Positions 54,842 to 63,843 of a stretch of DNA of 64,000 nt are shown here, one piece after another. The position numbers were made by a program, and so were the translations under genes. A model generated the notes under the pieces. The model was not told the DNA's origin. It searched no databases and saw only the letters and a program-made list of their open reading frames with translations. Within the stretch, counting starts at the first letter, position 1, and the number at the start of each line of letters is the position of its first letter. This DNA comes from Frigoriglobus tundricola (lineage in GTDB: Bacteria; Planctomycetota; Planctomycetia; Gemmatales; Gemmataceae): the NCBI RefSeq assembly GCF_013128195.2, contig NZ_CP053452.2, positions 2,976,001 through 3,040,000 of the forward strand, written 5' to 3'.

Positions 54842-54862
54842 CCGACTGTCTCCGACAGTCGG
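54842..54862. terminator. 9-bp hairpin with TCC loop
   Basis: CCGACTGTC-TCC-GACAGTCGG, 17 bases after the stop of the propeller gene. The arm length and TCC/GGA loop match the pair at 22088-22157. Confidence 0.6.
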
Positions 54863-55022
54863 GGCCGCTCCCCCAGATCGCGTGATTCGATTCTCGAAAC
54901 GGCCCCGCGCTCCATTGCCGTCGATGAGGGGGGCCGATCGAATTCTCAAAACCCGCGCGCACGGCGTGCCCGGTCCGGGCAGATAATACCGGGGAGACGC
55001 CCGGCGCCGGAGTACCGTCCGT

Positions 55023-57515
55023 ATGTTCGCACACTTCGGATCCATCTTGACCCGCGTCTCGTCGCACACTGCGCCCGACACCGAACTCCTCGAACGCTTC
55101 GTCCGGCACGGGGACGAGGCGGCATTCGCGGCCCTGGTGGAACGGCACGGGCCGATGGTGCTGGGGGCGTGTCGCCGCGTTCTCGGCGATCCGCACGCCG
55201 CCGAGGACGCGTTCCAGGCCGCGTTCATGGTACTGGCCCGGAAGGCCGCAGGGCTCTCCCGGACCGCGGCACTCGCGGGGTGGCTCTACGGCGTCGCCCG
55301 GCGGGTGGCAATGAAGGCCCGGACCGCTCCCCCGCCCGAACCGCTCCCGGGCCGAGAGCCCGAGGGCCGCGGGCGCGACCCGCTCGCCGAGCTGACCGGG
55401 CGGGAGATTATCGCGGTCCTGGAGGAAGAGTTGCACCGCCTCCCTGCCGCCCACCGCCTGCCCGTCGTGCTGTGCTGTTTAGAGGGCCTGACTCTGGACG
55501 AGGCGGCGGCACGGGTGGGTTGCACCACGGGCGCGCTCCGCGGGCGGCTGGAGCGGGGGCGGGACCGGCTCCGGGCGCGGCTCACCGCACGGGGATTGGC
55601 CCCGGCCGCCGCTCTCGCCCTGGCGAGTGGTTCCCGGATCGCGGGGGCCTCGGCCCTCCCTTCGGGACTACGGGCACTGACCGTTCAGGCCGCCCTCAAC
55701 TTCGGGTCCCGGCCCGGACCCGTTCCGGGCGGCCCACGACATCTCGCCGAGGCGGTGCTACACGCGATGCTCGCGACCAAACTCAAACTCGTTGCGGTGG
55801 CATTCGGCGCGACCTTCCTGGTCGTTTCGGCCCTGCTCGCCCAGAACGCGCGAGAGCACGCGCCCCCCGGGGCGGCGAAGGGCGCAGACGCGACCGGGAC
55901 CGAAGTGGCGGCCCCCGACGGCCCCCAACCGGGATCCGTGGTGATCGGCCGCGTGCTGTCCGAACCGGGCGGCAAAGCCGTCGCCGGCGTCGTCGTGACC
56001 CTCTGGAACGGCGGGGGCAGCGGGCGCTGGACCGCCCGATCCGACGCGAGCGGTGCGTACTCGTTCCCCGACATCCAACCGGGGGACCACTACCGGGTGT
56101 GGATCGAGAGCGAGGTGAAAGGGAACCGGGAGGCCGGCACCTGGAGCGAATGGGGGCCGGTGAAGTTCAAGGACCGCCGGGGTGCGGCCGACGATCTCTT
56201 CGTTGAGATGCCGCAGAGCGTGTCGGGAACCGTTACCGACGCGGACACGGGGAAGCCCGTGCCCGGTGCGGACGTCACCTTCTCCACCGCCGACGGGAAC
56301 CGCACCGTCATCAAGACCGACGCCGCCGGCCGCTATCGCCTGTTCGTCAAGTCGCGCGAGGTGGACCTCAGTTGTGCCGGTACGCCCGACCGTTACGAGG
56401 AATCCAAATTGCGGCAACGCGTCACGGTCGGGGCCGGTCAGCATCTCAAGGACGTCGATTTCCAGGTCAAGAGCGCGCCGCCGTTCACCGGATCGGTCGT
56501 CATGCCCGATGGGAAGCCGGCCAAAGGCGCGGAAGTGCGCGTCGAAATTCGCTGGACGCCCCTGAATCCCGGCAGCGCTTTCGGTGGGGCGGAGATCGGG
56601 CGAGATTTCCGTTTGAAAGCCGATGACGAGGGCCGCTTCCAGGGTTACATGAGGGGGGCACTCGGGGTCCGGGCGCAGACCGTCGAGTTGAAGGTCATCG
56701 TGCGGCTGTCGGATCACACGGCGGGCGGGGTCGTGCACGCGAAGACCACCGCCGCTGCCGGATATCGGCTCGATCCCCTGAAGCTGGCGCTCGGCAAGTC
56801 CTCCGGCTTCCGAGTTCGCGTCGTGAACCCCGACGGTGAGCCCGTCACCGACGCCGTGCTGATCGCAACGAACCCTCGCGGGTGGGATTTCGGCTTGAGC
56901 GGACCCGTCAAGCACGAGGGGGACGGAAGGTACCTGATGACGGGTCTGGTTCCCGGGCTGGACTATTACCTGGTCGTTCGGGCTCCGGGCCTCCAACCCA
57001 GAGAGCAGGCCGGGGAACTGGTGTTTCAGCCGGGCGTGGTGCTGAAACCGGACGAGGTTCGTGACCTCGAAGCCGTCCGTCTGGAATGGTGGGGCAAGAA
57101 GGCCGTTCCCGGCCTGATCGAGAAGCTCACGAGCGCCGAAACGTCCGCCCGCGAGCGCGCCGCCGGCCAACTGGGCGAACTGGGTGCCGATGCCGTGGGT
57201 GCCGTGCCCGCGCTCGTTGAAAGACTGAAGCACGACCCGCGCAACACGGTCCGCTACGGCGCTGCGGCCGCCCTGGGCAAGATCGGGCCGATGGCGAGAG
57301 CGGCGGTACCCGACCTCATCACGGCGCTGCAAGAGGACACGGGCGGTGGGGTCCAACGGGAAGCGGCCACCGCTTTGGGGCTGATTGGTGACCCCTCCGC
57401 CTTGCCGGTGCTCAACGGCGCCCTGAAGAACTCGGATAGTGACGCCCCGAGGGCCGCGGCCGAAGCGATCCGGCGGCTCGAAGAGGCCGCGAAAAAGCGG
57501 CTCGGGGCACCGTAA
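55023..57515 (+). CDS. ECF sigma factor-transmembrane-carboxypeptidase-regulatory-HEAT fusion
   Basis: 830 residues, intact. Residues 1-190 are an ECF sigma factor: region 2 FVRHGDEAAFAALVERHGPM and HAAEDAFQAAFMVLARKAAG; region 4 GLTLDEAAARVGCTTGALRG, then RLERGRDRLRARL. One membrane helix (LKLVAVAFGATFLVVSALLA, about residues 257-276) separates it from an external part. That part has at least two CarboxypepD_reg-like beta domains (GSVVIGRVLSEPGGKAVAGV; QSVSGTVTDADTGKPVPGAD) and ends in HEAT-type repeats (AVPGLIEKLTSAETSARERA; AVPALVERLKHDPRNTVRYG; AVPDLITALQEDTGGGVQRE). The design suggests a one-component sensor in which the outer domain controls the tethered sigma factor. No separate anti-sigma gene is next to it. 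Confidence 0.9.
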   Translation: MFAHFGSILTRVSSHTAPDTELLERFVRHGDEAAFAALVERHGPMVLGACRRVLGDPHAAEDAFQAAFMVLARKAAGLSRTAALAGWLYGVARRVAMKARTAPPPEPLPGREPEGRGRDPLAELTGREIIAVLEEELHRLPAAHRLPVVLCCLEGLTLDEAAARVGCTTGALRGRLERGRDRLRARLTARGLAPAAALALASGSRIAGASALPSGLRALTVQAALNFGSRPGPVPGGPRHLAEAVLHAMLATKLKLVAVAFGATFLVVSALLAQNAREHAPPGAAKGADATGTEVAAPDGPQPGSVVIGRVLSEPGGKAVAGVVVTLWNGGGSGRWTARSDASGAYSFPDIQPGDHYRVWIESEVKGNREAGTWSEWGPVKFKDRRGAADDLFVEMPQSVSGTVTDADTGKPVPGADVTFSTADGNRTVIKTDAAGRYRLFVKSREVDLSCAGTPDRYEESKLRQRVTVGAGQHLKDVDFQVKSAPPFTGSVVMPDGKPAKGAEVRVEIRWTPLNPGSAFGGAEIGRDFRLKADDEGRFQGYMRGALGVRAQTVELKVIVRLSDHTAGGVVHAKTTAAAGYRLDPLKLALGKSSGFRVRVVNPDGEPVTDAVLIATNPRGWDFGLSGPVKHEGDGRYLMTGLVPGLDYYLVVRAPGLQPREQAGELVFQPGVVLKPDEVRDLEAVRLEWWGKKAVPGLIEKLTSAETSARERAAGQLGELGADAVGAVPALVERLKHDPRNTVRYGAAAALGKIGPMARAAVPDLITALQEDTGGGVQREAATALGLIGDPSALPVLNGALKNSDSDAPRAAAEAIRRLEEAAKKRLGAP

Positions 57516-57622
57516 CGCCACTCCCCAGAGCCGGGCGAGTTGTTCGATGGAGTCGGGTACCGGGTCCGGCTCCCCCTCACTTCACTTCTATCACGCCGCC
57601 GTTGTTGCGGCCGCGCACCTCA

Positions 57623-59044
57623 CTACGCCGGGCGCGGCTTCTCGCTGTACCCCTTACCGGTCTTCTCCGCGAGCAGCTTGTCGTACTCCTTCTGGGCCTT
57701 GGCCTCGTCCGGGAACGATTTCGTCTTCGTTTGTCCGCCCGTGCCGATCTTGCCCCAGTTCGTCGTCACGTCGGTGCCGTCCATCCAGATCTCCCAGAAC
57801 TTGTTGGACGAGCCGTCCACGAATTCGAAATACCGCTTGGGCGTCGCAGCCATCGTCGATCCTCCAGTGGGAACAGGCGTAGGAACGGGAGCGGAAACAG
57901 TTACAGGTTGGGGTGCGGGCTCGGCCTTGGGCTTGTCTTCTTTCGGCGGTGCCTCCACTTTCGCCGGCGCGGCGGGAACGGAGACCACCGTCTCAGTGGG
58001 GGTCTTCTTCCGGGTCGGAATGGGCGCGTGGGGGTTACCATCGGGGCGCGGGCCGACGTAGACCGGGAACCGCAACAGCCCGTCTTTCGTTTGTTCCTGA
58101 TACTTCACGGTGATGATGCTCCCCTTCGCCGGCGGGTTGTCGCGGTCCCGGTCCTTCAGCCCCGTACCGACCTTGCACTCCTTGCCGCTACTGAGCCGGA
58201 CCCACAGCGCACCCACGCGGCCCTTGTGCCGCCCCTCGCCCGCCTCGTAGTCCGTGACGATCACTTCCATGTCGAGGAACTTCTTCACCTTCAGAATGGT
58301 CGTGGACCGCGTCCGCTCGTAGTGCGAGCCGGGCTTGCGGAGCATCAGCCCCTCGCCGCCGAGTTCGGTGACGCGGTCCAGTTCGTCCGCTAAATGGTCG
58401 TTGCTTTCGCAGACGACGTGTTCGACCAGCGCCGTGTATTGCGACTTCCACGTGGGTGCGGCGTCTGTCAGAAACTTCATTCGGTCCTCGAACGGGCCTT
58501 TCGATTCCGGCGCGTCGAAGATGAGGAACTTGAGGTCCTTCCAGCGGTCCGGCGTGCCCTGGCTGCGGACGATCTCACTCGCGAGATCGAACTCCTTACG
58601 GGCGACCCACAGTTCCCCGTCCAGCGGGTGGGCGGGCAGCCCCGCGGTGAACCAGTCCGGTGCGTAGTAGAGGTTGTTCCGGCGCGAGAGGAACTGCTTA
58701 CCGTCCCAGTACGCCCGCACGCCGTCGAGCTTCTCGCTCATCCACCAGCCCGTGAGGTCCTGCTCCCCGTTCCAGGGGAAGCCCTGAAGGAGGGGCAACT
58801 CGTTGACGCCCTCTTCGCCCTCGGGCTTGAGCGGCTTCAGCGGCCCCGCGGTGGCCAGGCGCAACTCCTCGGCCGCGTCGCCGCGGAGCTTGCGAATGTG
58901 TTTGCACGTCCGGGCGTTGCTCGGCTGCGACTGGTTGCACCACGCCGGGCAGGTGCAGGAGTACACCCCGCCGACGTTCTTGATCCGGTACGGGTTCTTT
59001 CCGGACCCCTGCATCTCGTAGGTCTGGCCGTTTTCGAGATCCAT
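57623..59044 (-). CDS. ATP-dependent DNA ligase with SWIM zinc finger and WGR domain
   Basis: 473 residues from the ATG at 59044 (GAGGACGG upstream). Residues about 25-55 form a SWIM zinc finger (YSCTCPAWCNQ with TCKHIRKLRG). The nucleotidyltransferase domain starts with motif I WWMSEKLDGVRAYWDG (adenylated Lys105), then LDGELWVARKEFD, TELGGEGLMLRKPG and TTILKVKKFLDMEV (motifs III-V). An OB-fold follows (KGRVGALWVRLSSGKECKVG), then a proline/alanine-rich linker, and a C-terminal WGR domain (EFVDGSSNKFWEIWMDGTDV, then TTNWGKIGTGGQTKTKSF). ATP ligases of this size seal nicks; SWIM and WGR modules probably add DNA or protein contacts for repair. No Ku or polymerase gene is adjacent. Confidence 0.93.
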   Translation of the reverse strand: MDLENGQTYEMQGSGKNPYRIKNVGGVYSCTCPAWCNQSQPSNARTCKHIRKLRGDAAEELRLATAGPLKPLKPEGEEGVNELPLLQGFPWNGEQDLTGWWMSEKLDGVRAYWDGKQFLSRRNNLYYAPDWFTAGLPAHPLDGELWVARKEFDLASEIVRSQGTPDRWKDLKFLIFDAPESKGPFEDRMKFLTDAAPTWKSQYTALVEHVVCESNDHLADELDRVTELGGEGLMLRKPGSHYERTRSTTILKVKKFLDMEVIVTDYEAGEGRHKGRVGALWVRLSSGKECKVGTGLKDRDRDNPPAKGSIITVKYQEQTKDGLLRFPVYVGPRPDGNPHAPIPTRKKTPTETVVSVPAAPAKVEAPPKEDKPKAEPAPQPVTVSAPVPTPVPTGGSTMAATPKRYFEFVDGSSNKFWEIWMDGTDVTTNWGKIGTGGQTKTKSFPDEAKAQKEYDKLLAEKTGKGYSEKPRPA

Positions 59045-59214
59045 AACCGTCCTCGCTGGGTGTGTGAAAGAGGCTACTCCGACAACACGCGGCGTGCAAT
59101 CGCCGTAGCGGGCGCGCGGAAGAAGTTTCACACGCGTGTAAGCCCCTCCGACGCGGCCCGGTAATCCCCCGCAGCAGGTTTCAAATCGCAACCATCTAAT
59201 GAAGAGGATCAGCC

Positions 59215-59973
59215 ATGTCTCGGTTCAACGGCAAGGTCGTGCTGGTCACCGGCGGCACCAGCGGGATCGGCAAGGTGACGGCCCTCGCGTTCGCGAAGGA
59301 GGGCGCAAAGGTCGTGCTGTCCGGGCGCCGCGAGAAGGAAGGGGCGGCCGTGGTCGAAGAGATCAAGAAGGCCGGCGGCACGGCTCACTTCGTACACGCG
59401 GACGTGGCCAAAGAAGCGGACGTGAAGCGGCTCGTGGACGAGACGGTCGCCAAGTTCGGGCGGCTCGATGTGGCGTTCAACAACGCCGGGATCGAGTCAA
59501 CGGGGCCGGTCACGGAGGTTTCGGAGGCGGAGTACCGCCGCGTGTTCGACATCAACGTGTGGGGCGTCCTCGCCAGCATGAAGTACGAGATTCCCGCGCT
59601 CCTGAAGGGCGGAGGTGGGGCGATCATCAACACGTCGAGCATCGCCGGGCACGTGGGCATGGCTGGCGTGTCGGTGTACATCGCGAGCAAGCACGCGGTG
59701 GAGGGTCTGACGAAGACGGCGGCACTGGAATATGCGAAACAGGGCGTCCGCGTGAACGCGGTTGCGCCGGCAGGGATCGTTACGGAGATGTACGAGCGGT
59801 TCACCGGGGGCGAAGACACCGAACAGGGCAAGGCGTTCGCGGCGATGCACCCCGTCGGTCGGGTGGGTCGTCCGGAGGAAGTGGCCGAGGCCGTGCTGTA
59901 CCTCGCGAGCGACGCGGCGAAGTTCACGACCGGGATTTCGCTACCCGTGGACGGCGGCTGGCTGGCGCAGTAA
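59215..59973 (+). CDS. Short-chain dehydrogenase/reductase (SDR)
   Basis: 252 residues, classic SDR length. VLVTGGTSGIGKVTALAFAK is the NAD(P)-binding TGxxxGIG motif, NNAGIESTGPV the NNAG motif, INTSSIAGHVGMAGVSVYIA and SKHAVEGL give the Ser-Tyr-Lys catalytic set. The arginine in LSGRRE after beta-2 suggests NADP preference. The C-terminus (GISLPVDGGWLAQ) is standard. Substrate unknown. Confidence 0.94.
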   Translation: MSRFNGKVVLVTGGTSGIGKVTALAFAKEGAKVVLSGRREKEGAAVVEEIKKAGGTAHFVHADVAKEADVKRLVDETVAKFGRLDVAFNNAGIESTGPVTEVSEAEYRRVFDINVWGVLASMKYEIPALLKGGGGAIINTSSIAGHVGMAGVSVYIASKHAVEGLTKTAALEYAKQGVRVNAVAPAGIVTEMYERFTGGEDTEQGKAFAAMHPVGRVGRPEEVAEAVLYLASDAAKFTTGISLPVDGGWLAQ

Positions 59974-59976
59974 CCA

Positions 59977-60570
59977 TCAGGCGAACAACGCTCCTACCGG
60001 AATGGACAAGCCCGGCAGCCCGGCCGGGACGGTGAGGGCGTCGTCGGCCTCGAAGATCTGTTGCCGCTCCTGGTCGCGGAAGACCGACGCCGAGCGCGTC
60101 TGGGGATCGAGAATCACCACGACCGGAACGCCGGCACGCAGGTAATCCAACATCTTCCCGATGACCGCGCTCCATGTATCAAATGGTGACCGTGCTTCGA
60201 CGACGAGATCGGGAATGACCGAGAGTACGCCGCGGGGTACGACGGCGCCCTTGGCGAGTCGCGAGTACGAGACGTAACAGGCGTCGGCGCCGGACACGCG
60301 CTCCGGGTCATCGTTGGTTGGGACTTTTACGAACGTGTCGGTCGCGAACACCCGGCCGGTCCGTGCGGTGACGATGTGGTGCGTCAGATAGTACGCGATC
60401 CAGTTCGTTACGATCCCGTGCTCCCCGCCGGCCATCGGGACCGCCTCCACTTCGCCGTTCATGAACTCGACGTGATCCCCGGAGTGCTTGAGCCCGAATT
60501 CCTCCGCGGTCATTCGGGCCGCGGGTTGCGTTAGCGGAGCGGGTGGCGAGGGGACGGTTACGGCGGACAT
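59977..60570 (-). CDS. Uma2-family (DUF820) endonuclease-like protein, copy 1
   Basis: 197 residues. Family pattern: MTAEEFGLKHSGDHVEFMNG with EVEAVPMAGGEHGIV at the start, PDLVVEARSPFDTWSAVIGK (acidic catalytic-type box), and AGVPVVVILDPQTRSASVFR near the end. Uma2 proteins have a PD-(D/E)XK-like restriction-endonuclease fold, but their physiological role is unclear. The stop codon is four bases from that of the convergent SDR gene. Confidence 0.9.
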   Translation of the reverse strand: MSAVTVPSPPAPLTQPAARMTAEEFGLKHSGDHVEFMNGEVEAVPMAGGEHGIVTNWIAYYLTHHIVTARTGRVFATDTFVKVPTNDDPERVSGADACYVSYSRLAKGAVVPRGVLSVIPDLVVEARSPFDTWSAVIGKMLDYLRAGVPVVVILDPQTRSASVFRDQERQQIFEADDALTVPAGLPGLSIPVGALFA

Positions 60571-60655
60571 CGTTGATCCCTACGGTGCCTCGTACAACTT
60601 ACCCTCGCGGGCCGGACCGAATCCACCCCGGCCGCGTTCCTTTCGGAGCCGTCTC

Positions 60656-61231
60656 ATGCCGACCGTCGCGATCGTCTACTTCTCCGCGCAGGGGCACACG
60701 CACCAGATCGCGGAAGCCGTGGCCGAGGGCGCGAAAAGCGTCGCCGGTACGGGCGTCGAGCTGATCCGGCTCGCCGGCTCGGACATCGTCGAGGGGCGGT
60801 GGAAGAACCCCGAAGTGCTCGCGACGCTCACCGCGGCGGACGCCATCGTGTTCGGCACGCCGACGTACATGGGCGGTTACTCCGCTCAGTTCAAGGCGTT
60901 CATCGACGCCGCCAGTGAAGTGTGGCTCAAACTGGGGTGGAAAGACAAGATCGCGGCAGGTTTCACGCACTCGCAGGGGCTGAGCGGTGACAAGCAGAAC
61001 ACGCTCACGTCGCTGTGGGTGAACGCGATGCAGCACGGGATGCTATGGGTCGGCCTCGGCGAGATGGTGGAAGGAACCGCGGCCGACAAGGTGAACCGGC
61101 TCAGCGCCTGGGGCGGGGTGATGGCGCAGACGGACTGGGGCCAGGAGCAAACGAACGAGGGCGACCGGAAATCGGCCACGATCCTGGGCCAGCGAGTCGC
61201 CACGACTGCGGCCCGGTGGGCAAGGAAGTAA
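60656..61231 (+). CDS. Flavodoxin-like NAD(P)H:quinone oxidoreductase family (WrbA-like)
   Basis: 191 residues. The FMN-phosphate loop IVYFSAQGHTHQIAEAVAEG, the second loop VFGTPTYMGGYSAQFKAFID and a third, GEMVEGTAADKVNRLSAWGG, follow the WrbA/flavodoxin-fold pattern. WrbA-type enzymes reduce quinones by two electrons. It is flanked by two Uma2 genes on the opposite strand. Confidence 0.88.
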   Translation: MPTVAIVYFSAQGHTHQIAEAVAEGAKSVAGTGVELIRLAGSDIVEGRWKNPEVLATLTAADAIVFGTPTYMGGYSAQFKAFIDAASEVWLKLGWKDKIAAGFTHSQGLSGDKQNTLTSLWVNAMQHGMLWVGLGEMVEGTAADKVNRLSAWGGVMAQTDWGQEQTNEGDRKSATILGQRVATTAARWARK

Positions 61232-61239
61232 CGCGATCA

Positions 61240-61827
61240 CTACTCGAAGAACTGCGCGACCGGCACCGTGAACCCCGGCAGCACGTCGGGGATCGTGAGC
61301 GGGTCAGCGGACGTCAATATCTGCTGGCGCCCGTCGTCGCGATAGACCGATACGGTCTCGGTGTTCGGGTCGATAACCACAACCACTCCAACGCCTGCGT
61401 TAAGGTACTCTCCGACTTTTCCAAACAGTTGGCTCCAACGGTCAGTCGGGGAACGAACCTCAACGACGAGTTCGGGTGGGCTTTTTAGCTCGTCGGGGAC
61501 CGGGCCCTTTGGCAGTCGGGCATAGCTGATGTACAGGACGTCCGCCCCGCGGACGGTATCACTTTCCTCATCGACGGTCACGAACGTGTCGTTAATCGCC
61601 ACCCACCCGAGTTTGTTCGTGTCCACGAAAGCCGAAACGGCCCGTGCCGCGCGCAGGCACACGACCCCGTGTTTGAACTCGGGCATCCGAAATTCTCCAC
61701 CCGTCGGGCGCGGCTCTCGACCGGCCCACACCACGCGCCCGCGCACCAACTCGACCCCGGAGCAGTGCCCGTACTTTTTCAGGAATTCGGCGACCGTAAG
61801 CCGTTCTTCCGCAACCGTCGTACTCAT
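61240..61827 (-). CDS. Uma2-family (DUF820) endonuclease-like protein, copy 2
   Basis: 195 residues. The family core is LTVAEFLKKYGHCSGVELVR with GRVVWAG, then DVLYISYARLPKGPVPDELK, SPPELVVEVRSPTDRWSQLF and NAGVGVVVVIDPNTETVSVY. It is a paralogue of the gene at 59977-60570, with the same C-terminal QQILTSADPLTIPDVLPG layout. The stop is nine bases from the flavodoxin-like gene's stop (convergent). Confidence 0.9.
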   Translation of the reverse strand: MSTTVAEERLTVAEFLKKYGHCSGVELVRGRVVWAGREPRPTGGEFRMPEFKHGVVCLRAARAVSAFVDTNKLGWVAINDTFVTVDEESDTVRGADVLYISYARLPKGPVPDELKSPPELVVEVRSPTDRWSQLFGKVGEYLNAGVGVVVVIDPNTETVSVYRDDGRQQILTSADPLTIPDVLPGFTVPVAQFFE

Positions 61828-61955
61828 AGCGCTCTCCTGTTCGGGACCAGTTTACCACACACACAATCTTCACCGCCAGACGGGCTCGCTCTCGTGAAAG
61901 ACTCGGCCCGGTCGCTAGCTATAAGCGCTACGTCATCTCTCGCGAGGAGTCGCTC

Positions 61956-62972
61956 ATGTCCGTACGCGCGTTCGCGGCGCAACAGCCGCACGGGGAACTG
62001 GCGCCGTTCGAGTACGAACCGGGGCCGCTCGGTGACGAACAGGTGGAGATCGCGGTCTCGCACTGCGGGGTCTGCCACTCCGACCTGTCCATGCTCGACA
62101 ACGAGTGGGGCATGACCCGGTACCCGTTCGTGCCGGGGCACGAGGCGGTCGGGACCGTGCGCGCCGTGGGTTCGCACGTGACCACCGTGAAGCCCGGCGA
62201 CCGGGTCGGGCTCGGCTGGTACTCGAAGAGCTGCATGCACTGCCGGCAGTGCATGGGCGGCGACCACAACCTGTGTTCGACCGCGGAGGCCACCATCGTC
62301 GGCCGGCACGGCGCGTTCGCGAACACGGTCCGCGCGCACTGGGCGTGGGCGACGCCGCTCCCGGACGGGGTCGACCCGGCGAAGGCCGGGCCGCTGTTCT
62401 GCGGCGGCATCACCGTGTTCAACCCGCTCGTTCAGTTCGACGTCCGGCCCACGCACCGCGTCGGCGTCGTCGGCATCGGCGGGCTGGGGCACCTGGCGGT
62501 GCAGTTCGCCAACAAGTGGGGGTGCGAGGTGGTCGCGTTCTCGTCGTCCGCCGGCAAAAGTGACGAGGCGAAGAAGCTCGGCGCGCACCACGTCGTCAAC
62601 TCGAAGGACGACGCGGCGATGGCGAAGCTCACGGGCACGCTCGATCTCATCCTGGTGACCGTGAACGTGCCGCTGAACTGGCCGGCGTACGTCAGCGCGC
62701 TGGCCCCGAGGGGCCGGCTGCACTTCGTCGGCGCGGTGGGCGCGCCCGTTCCCGTCGCGGTGTTCCCGATGATCGTCGGGCAGAAGTCGCTCTCCGGCTC
62801 GCCGGTCGGCAGCCCGGCCACCACCGCGGACATGCTCGCGTTCTGTGCCCGGCACGGCATCGCCCCGGTCACCGAGACGTTCCCGATGTCGAAGGTGAAC
62901 GACGCCGTCGCGCACCTCCGGGCCGGTAAGGCCCGGTACCGCATCGTTTTGGAAAACGACCTGAAGGCGTAG
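61956..62972 (+). CDS. Zinc-dependent alcohol dehydrogenase (YahK/AdhC type)
   Basis: 338 residues. Catalytic zinc ligands are in [13 protein letters not shown] and [15 protein letters not shown]; the structural zinc site is [15 protein letters not shown] with the usual four cysteines. NAD(P)-binding motif is [20 protein letters not shown]. It reduces aldehydes or oxidises primary alcohols in the cytoplasm. It is divergent from the Uma2 gene. A nitroreductase-family gene follows in the same direction. Confidence 0.94.
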   Translation: MSVRAFAAQQPHGELAPFEYEPGPLGDEQVEIAVSHCGVCHSDLSMLDNEWGMTRYPFVPGHEAVGTVRAVGSHVTTVKPGDRVGLGWYSKSCMHCRQCMGGDHNLCSTAEATIVGRHGAFANTVRAHWAWATPLPDGVDPAKAGPLFCGGITVFNPLVQFDVRPTHRVGVVGIGGLGHLAVQFANKWGCEVVAFSSSAGKSDEAKKLGAHHVVNSKDDAAMAKLTGTLDLILVTVNVPLNWPAYVSALAPRGRLHFVGAVGAPVPVAVFPMIVGQKSLSGSPVGSPATTADMLAFCARHGIAPVTETFPMSKVNDAVAHLRAGKARYRIVLENDLKA

Positions 62973-62993
62973 CGCTCGGTCGAAGACCTCTCC

Positions 62994-63030
62994 CCGAACC
63001 CCTCCCCGTTTGGGAAGGGGCTCGGGACTG
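62994..63030. terminator. C-rich/G-rich hairpin after the alcohol dehydrogenase gene
   Basis: CCCGAACCCCTCCCC pairs with GGGAAGGGGCTCGGG at 13 of 15 positions across a short loop. More CCTTCCCC / GGGAGAGGGGG complementarity follows to 63065. Related C-rich/G-rich sequence occurs at 5320-5350. Confidence 0.45.
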
Positions 63031-63107
63031 CTCTCCGTCTTCCTTCCCCTTCTGGGAGAGGGGGCGGAGGGGCAGGTTCTTTCGCAAGTTACCCGTTGGA
63101 GATGTGC

Positions 63108-63752
63108 ATGCCCGTTTCGCCTGAGACCGTTCTTTCTCAACTCGACTGGCGCTACGCCACGAAGAAGTTCGACCCCGCGAAGAAGATCGCACCGGACCTG
63201 TGGGCCAAACTCGAGCAGGCCGCGATCCACGCGCCGTCGTCCTTCGGGCTCCAGCCCTGGAAGTTCATCGTGGTGACGGACCCGGAGGTGCGGAAGCAGC
63301 TCCACCCGGCGTCGTTCAACCAGTCGCAGGTCCTGGACGCGTCCCACCTCGTCGTGTTCGCCGCGAAGAACCCACCGACCCCGGCCGACGTGGACGCGTA
63401 CGTCGCACGCATCGCGGAGGTGCGCGGCGCGCCGGCCGAGAGCCTCGACGGGTACAAGCAGATGATGCTCGGCTCGCTCTCCCGCATGGACGCAGTCCAG
63501 GCCCACCGGTGGGCGGCGCGGCAGGTGTACATCGCCCTCGGCGTGTTCCTGTCCGCCGCCGCGCTCGTCGGCGTGGACGCGTGCCCGATGGAAGGGTTCC
63601 TGCCCGAGAAGTACGACGAGATCCTCGGCCTGAGGGCCAAGGGGTTGGGGTCGGTGGTGATCGCGACCGCCGGCTACCGGTCCGCCGAGGACGCCTACGC
63701 CGGGGCGGCCAAGGTGCGGTTCGACCCGAAGGACGTGATCGTGCGCGTGTGA
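63108..63752 (+). CDS. NAD(P)H-dependent nitroreductase-family oxidoreductase
   Basis: 214 residues from the ATG at 63108, six bases after GGAG; an ATG two codons earlier is too close to the site. WRYATKKFDPAKKIAPDLWA and HAPSSFGLQPWKFIVVTDPE are the FMN-binding nitroreductase signature (SSxxxQPW). The C-terminal CPMEGFLPEKYDEILGLRAK, with GLGSVVIATAGYRS, completes the flavin site. Family members reduce nitro groups, quinones or enones with NAD(P)H. Normal length. Confidence 0.93.
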   Translation: MPVSPETVLSQLDWRYATKKFDPAKKIAPDLWAKLEQAAIHAPSSFGLQPWKFIVVTDPEVRKQLHPASFNQSQVLDASHLVVFAAKNPPTPADVDAYVARIAEVRGAPAESLDGYKQMMLGSLSRMDAVQAHRWAARQVYIALGVFLSAAALVGVDACPMEGFLPEKYDEILGLRAKGLGSVVIATAGYRSAEDAYAGAAKVRFDPKDVIVRV

Positions 63753-63843
63753 GCAACGCAGGTGGCGGCCCCATCGGGGCCGCTGCTAGGCTCTCCCATC
63801 TCTCCTGCCATTCATTACCCGTCTCTCGCCCCTGGAGTCACGA

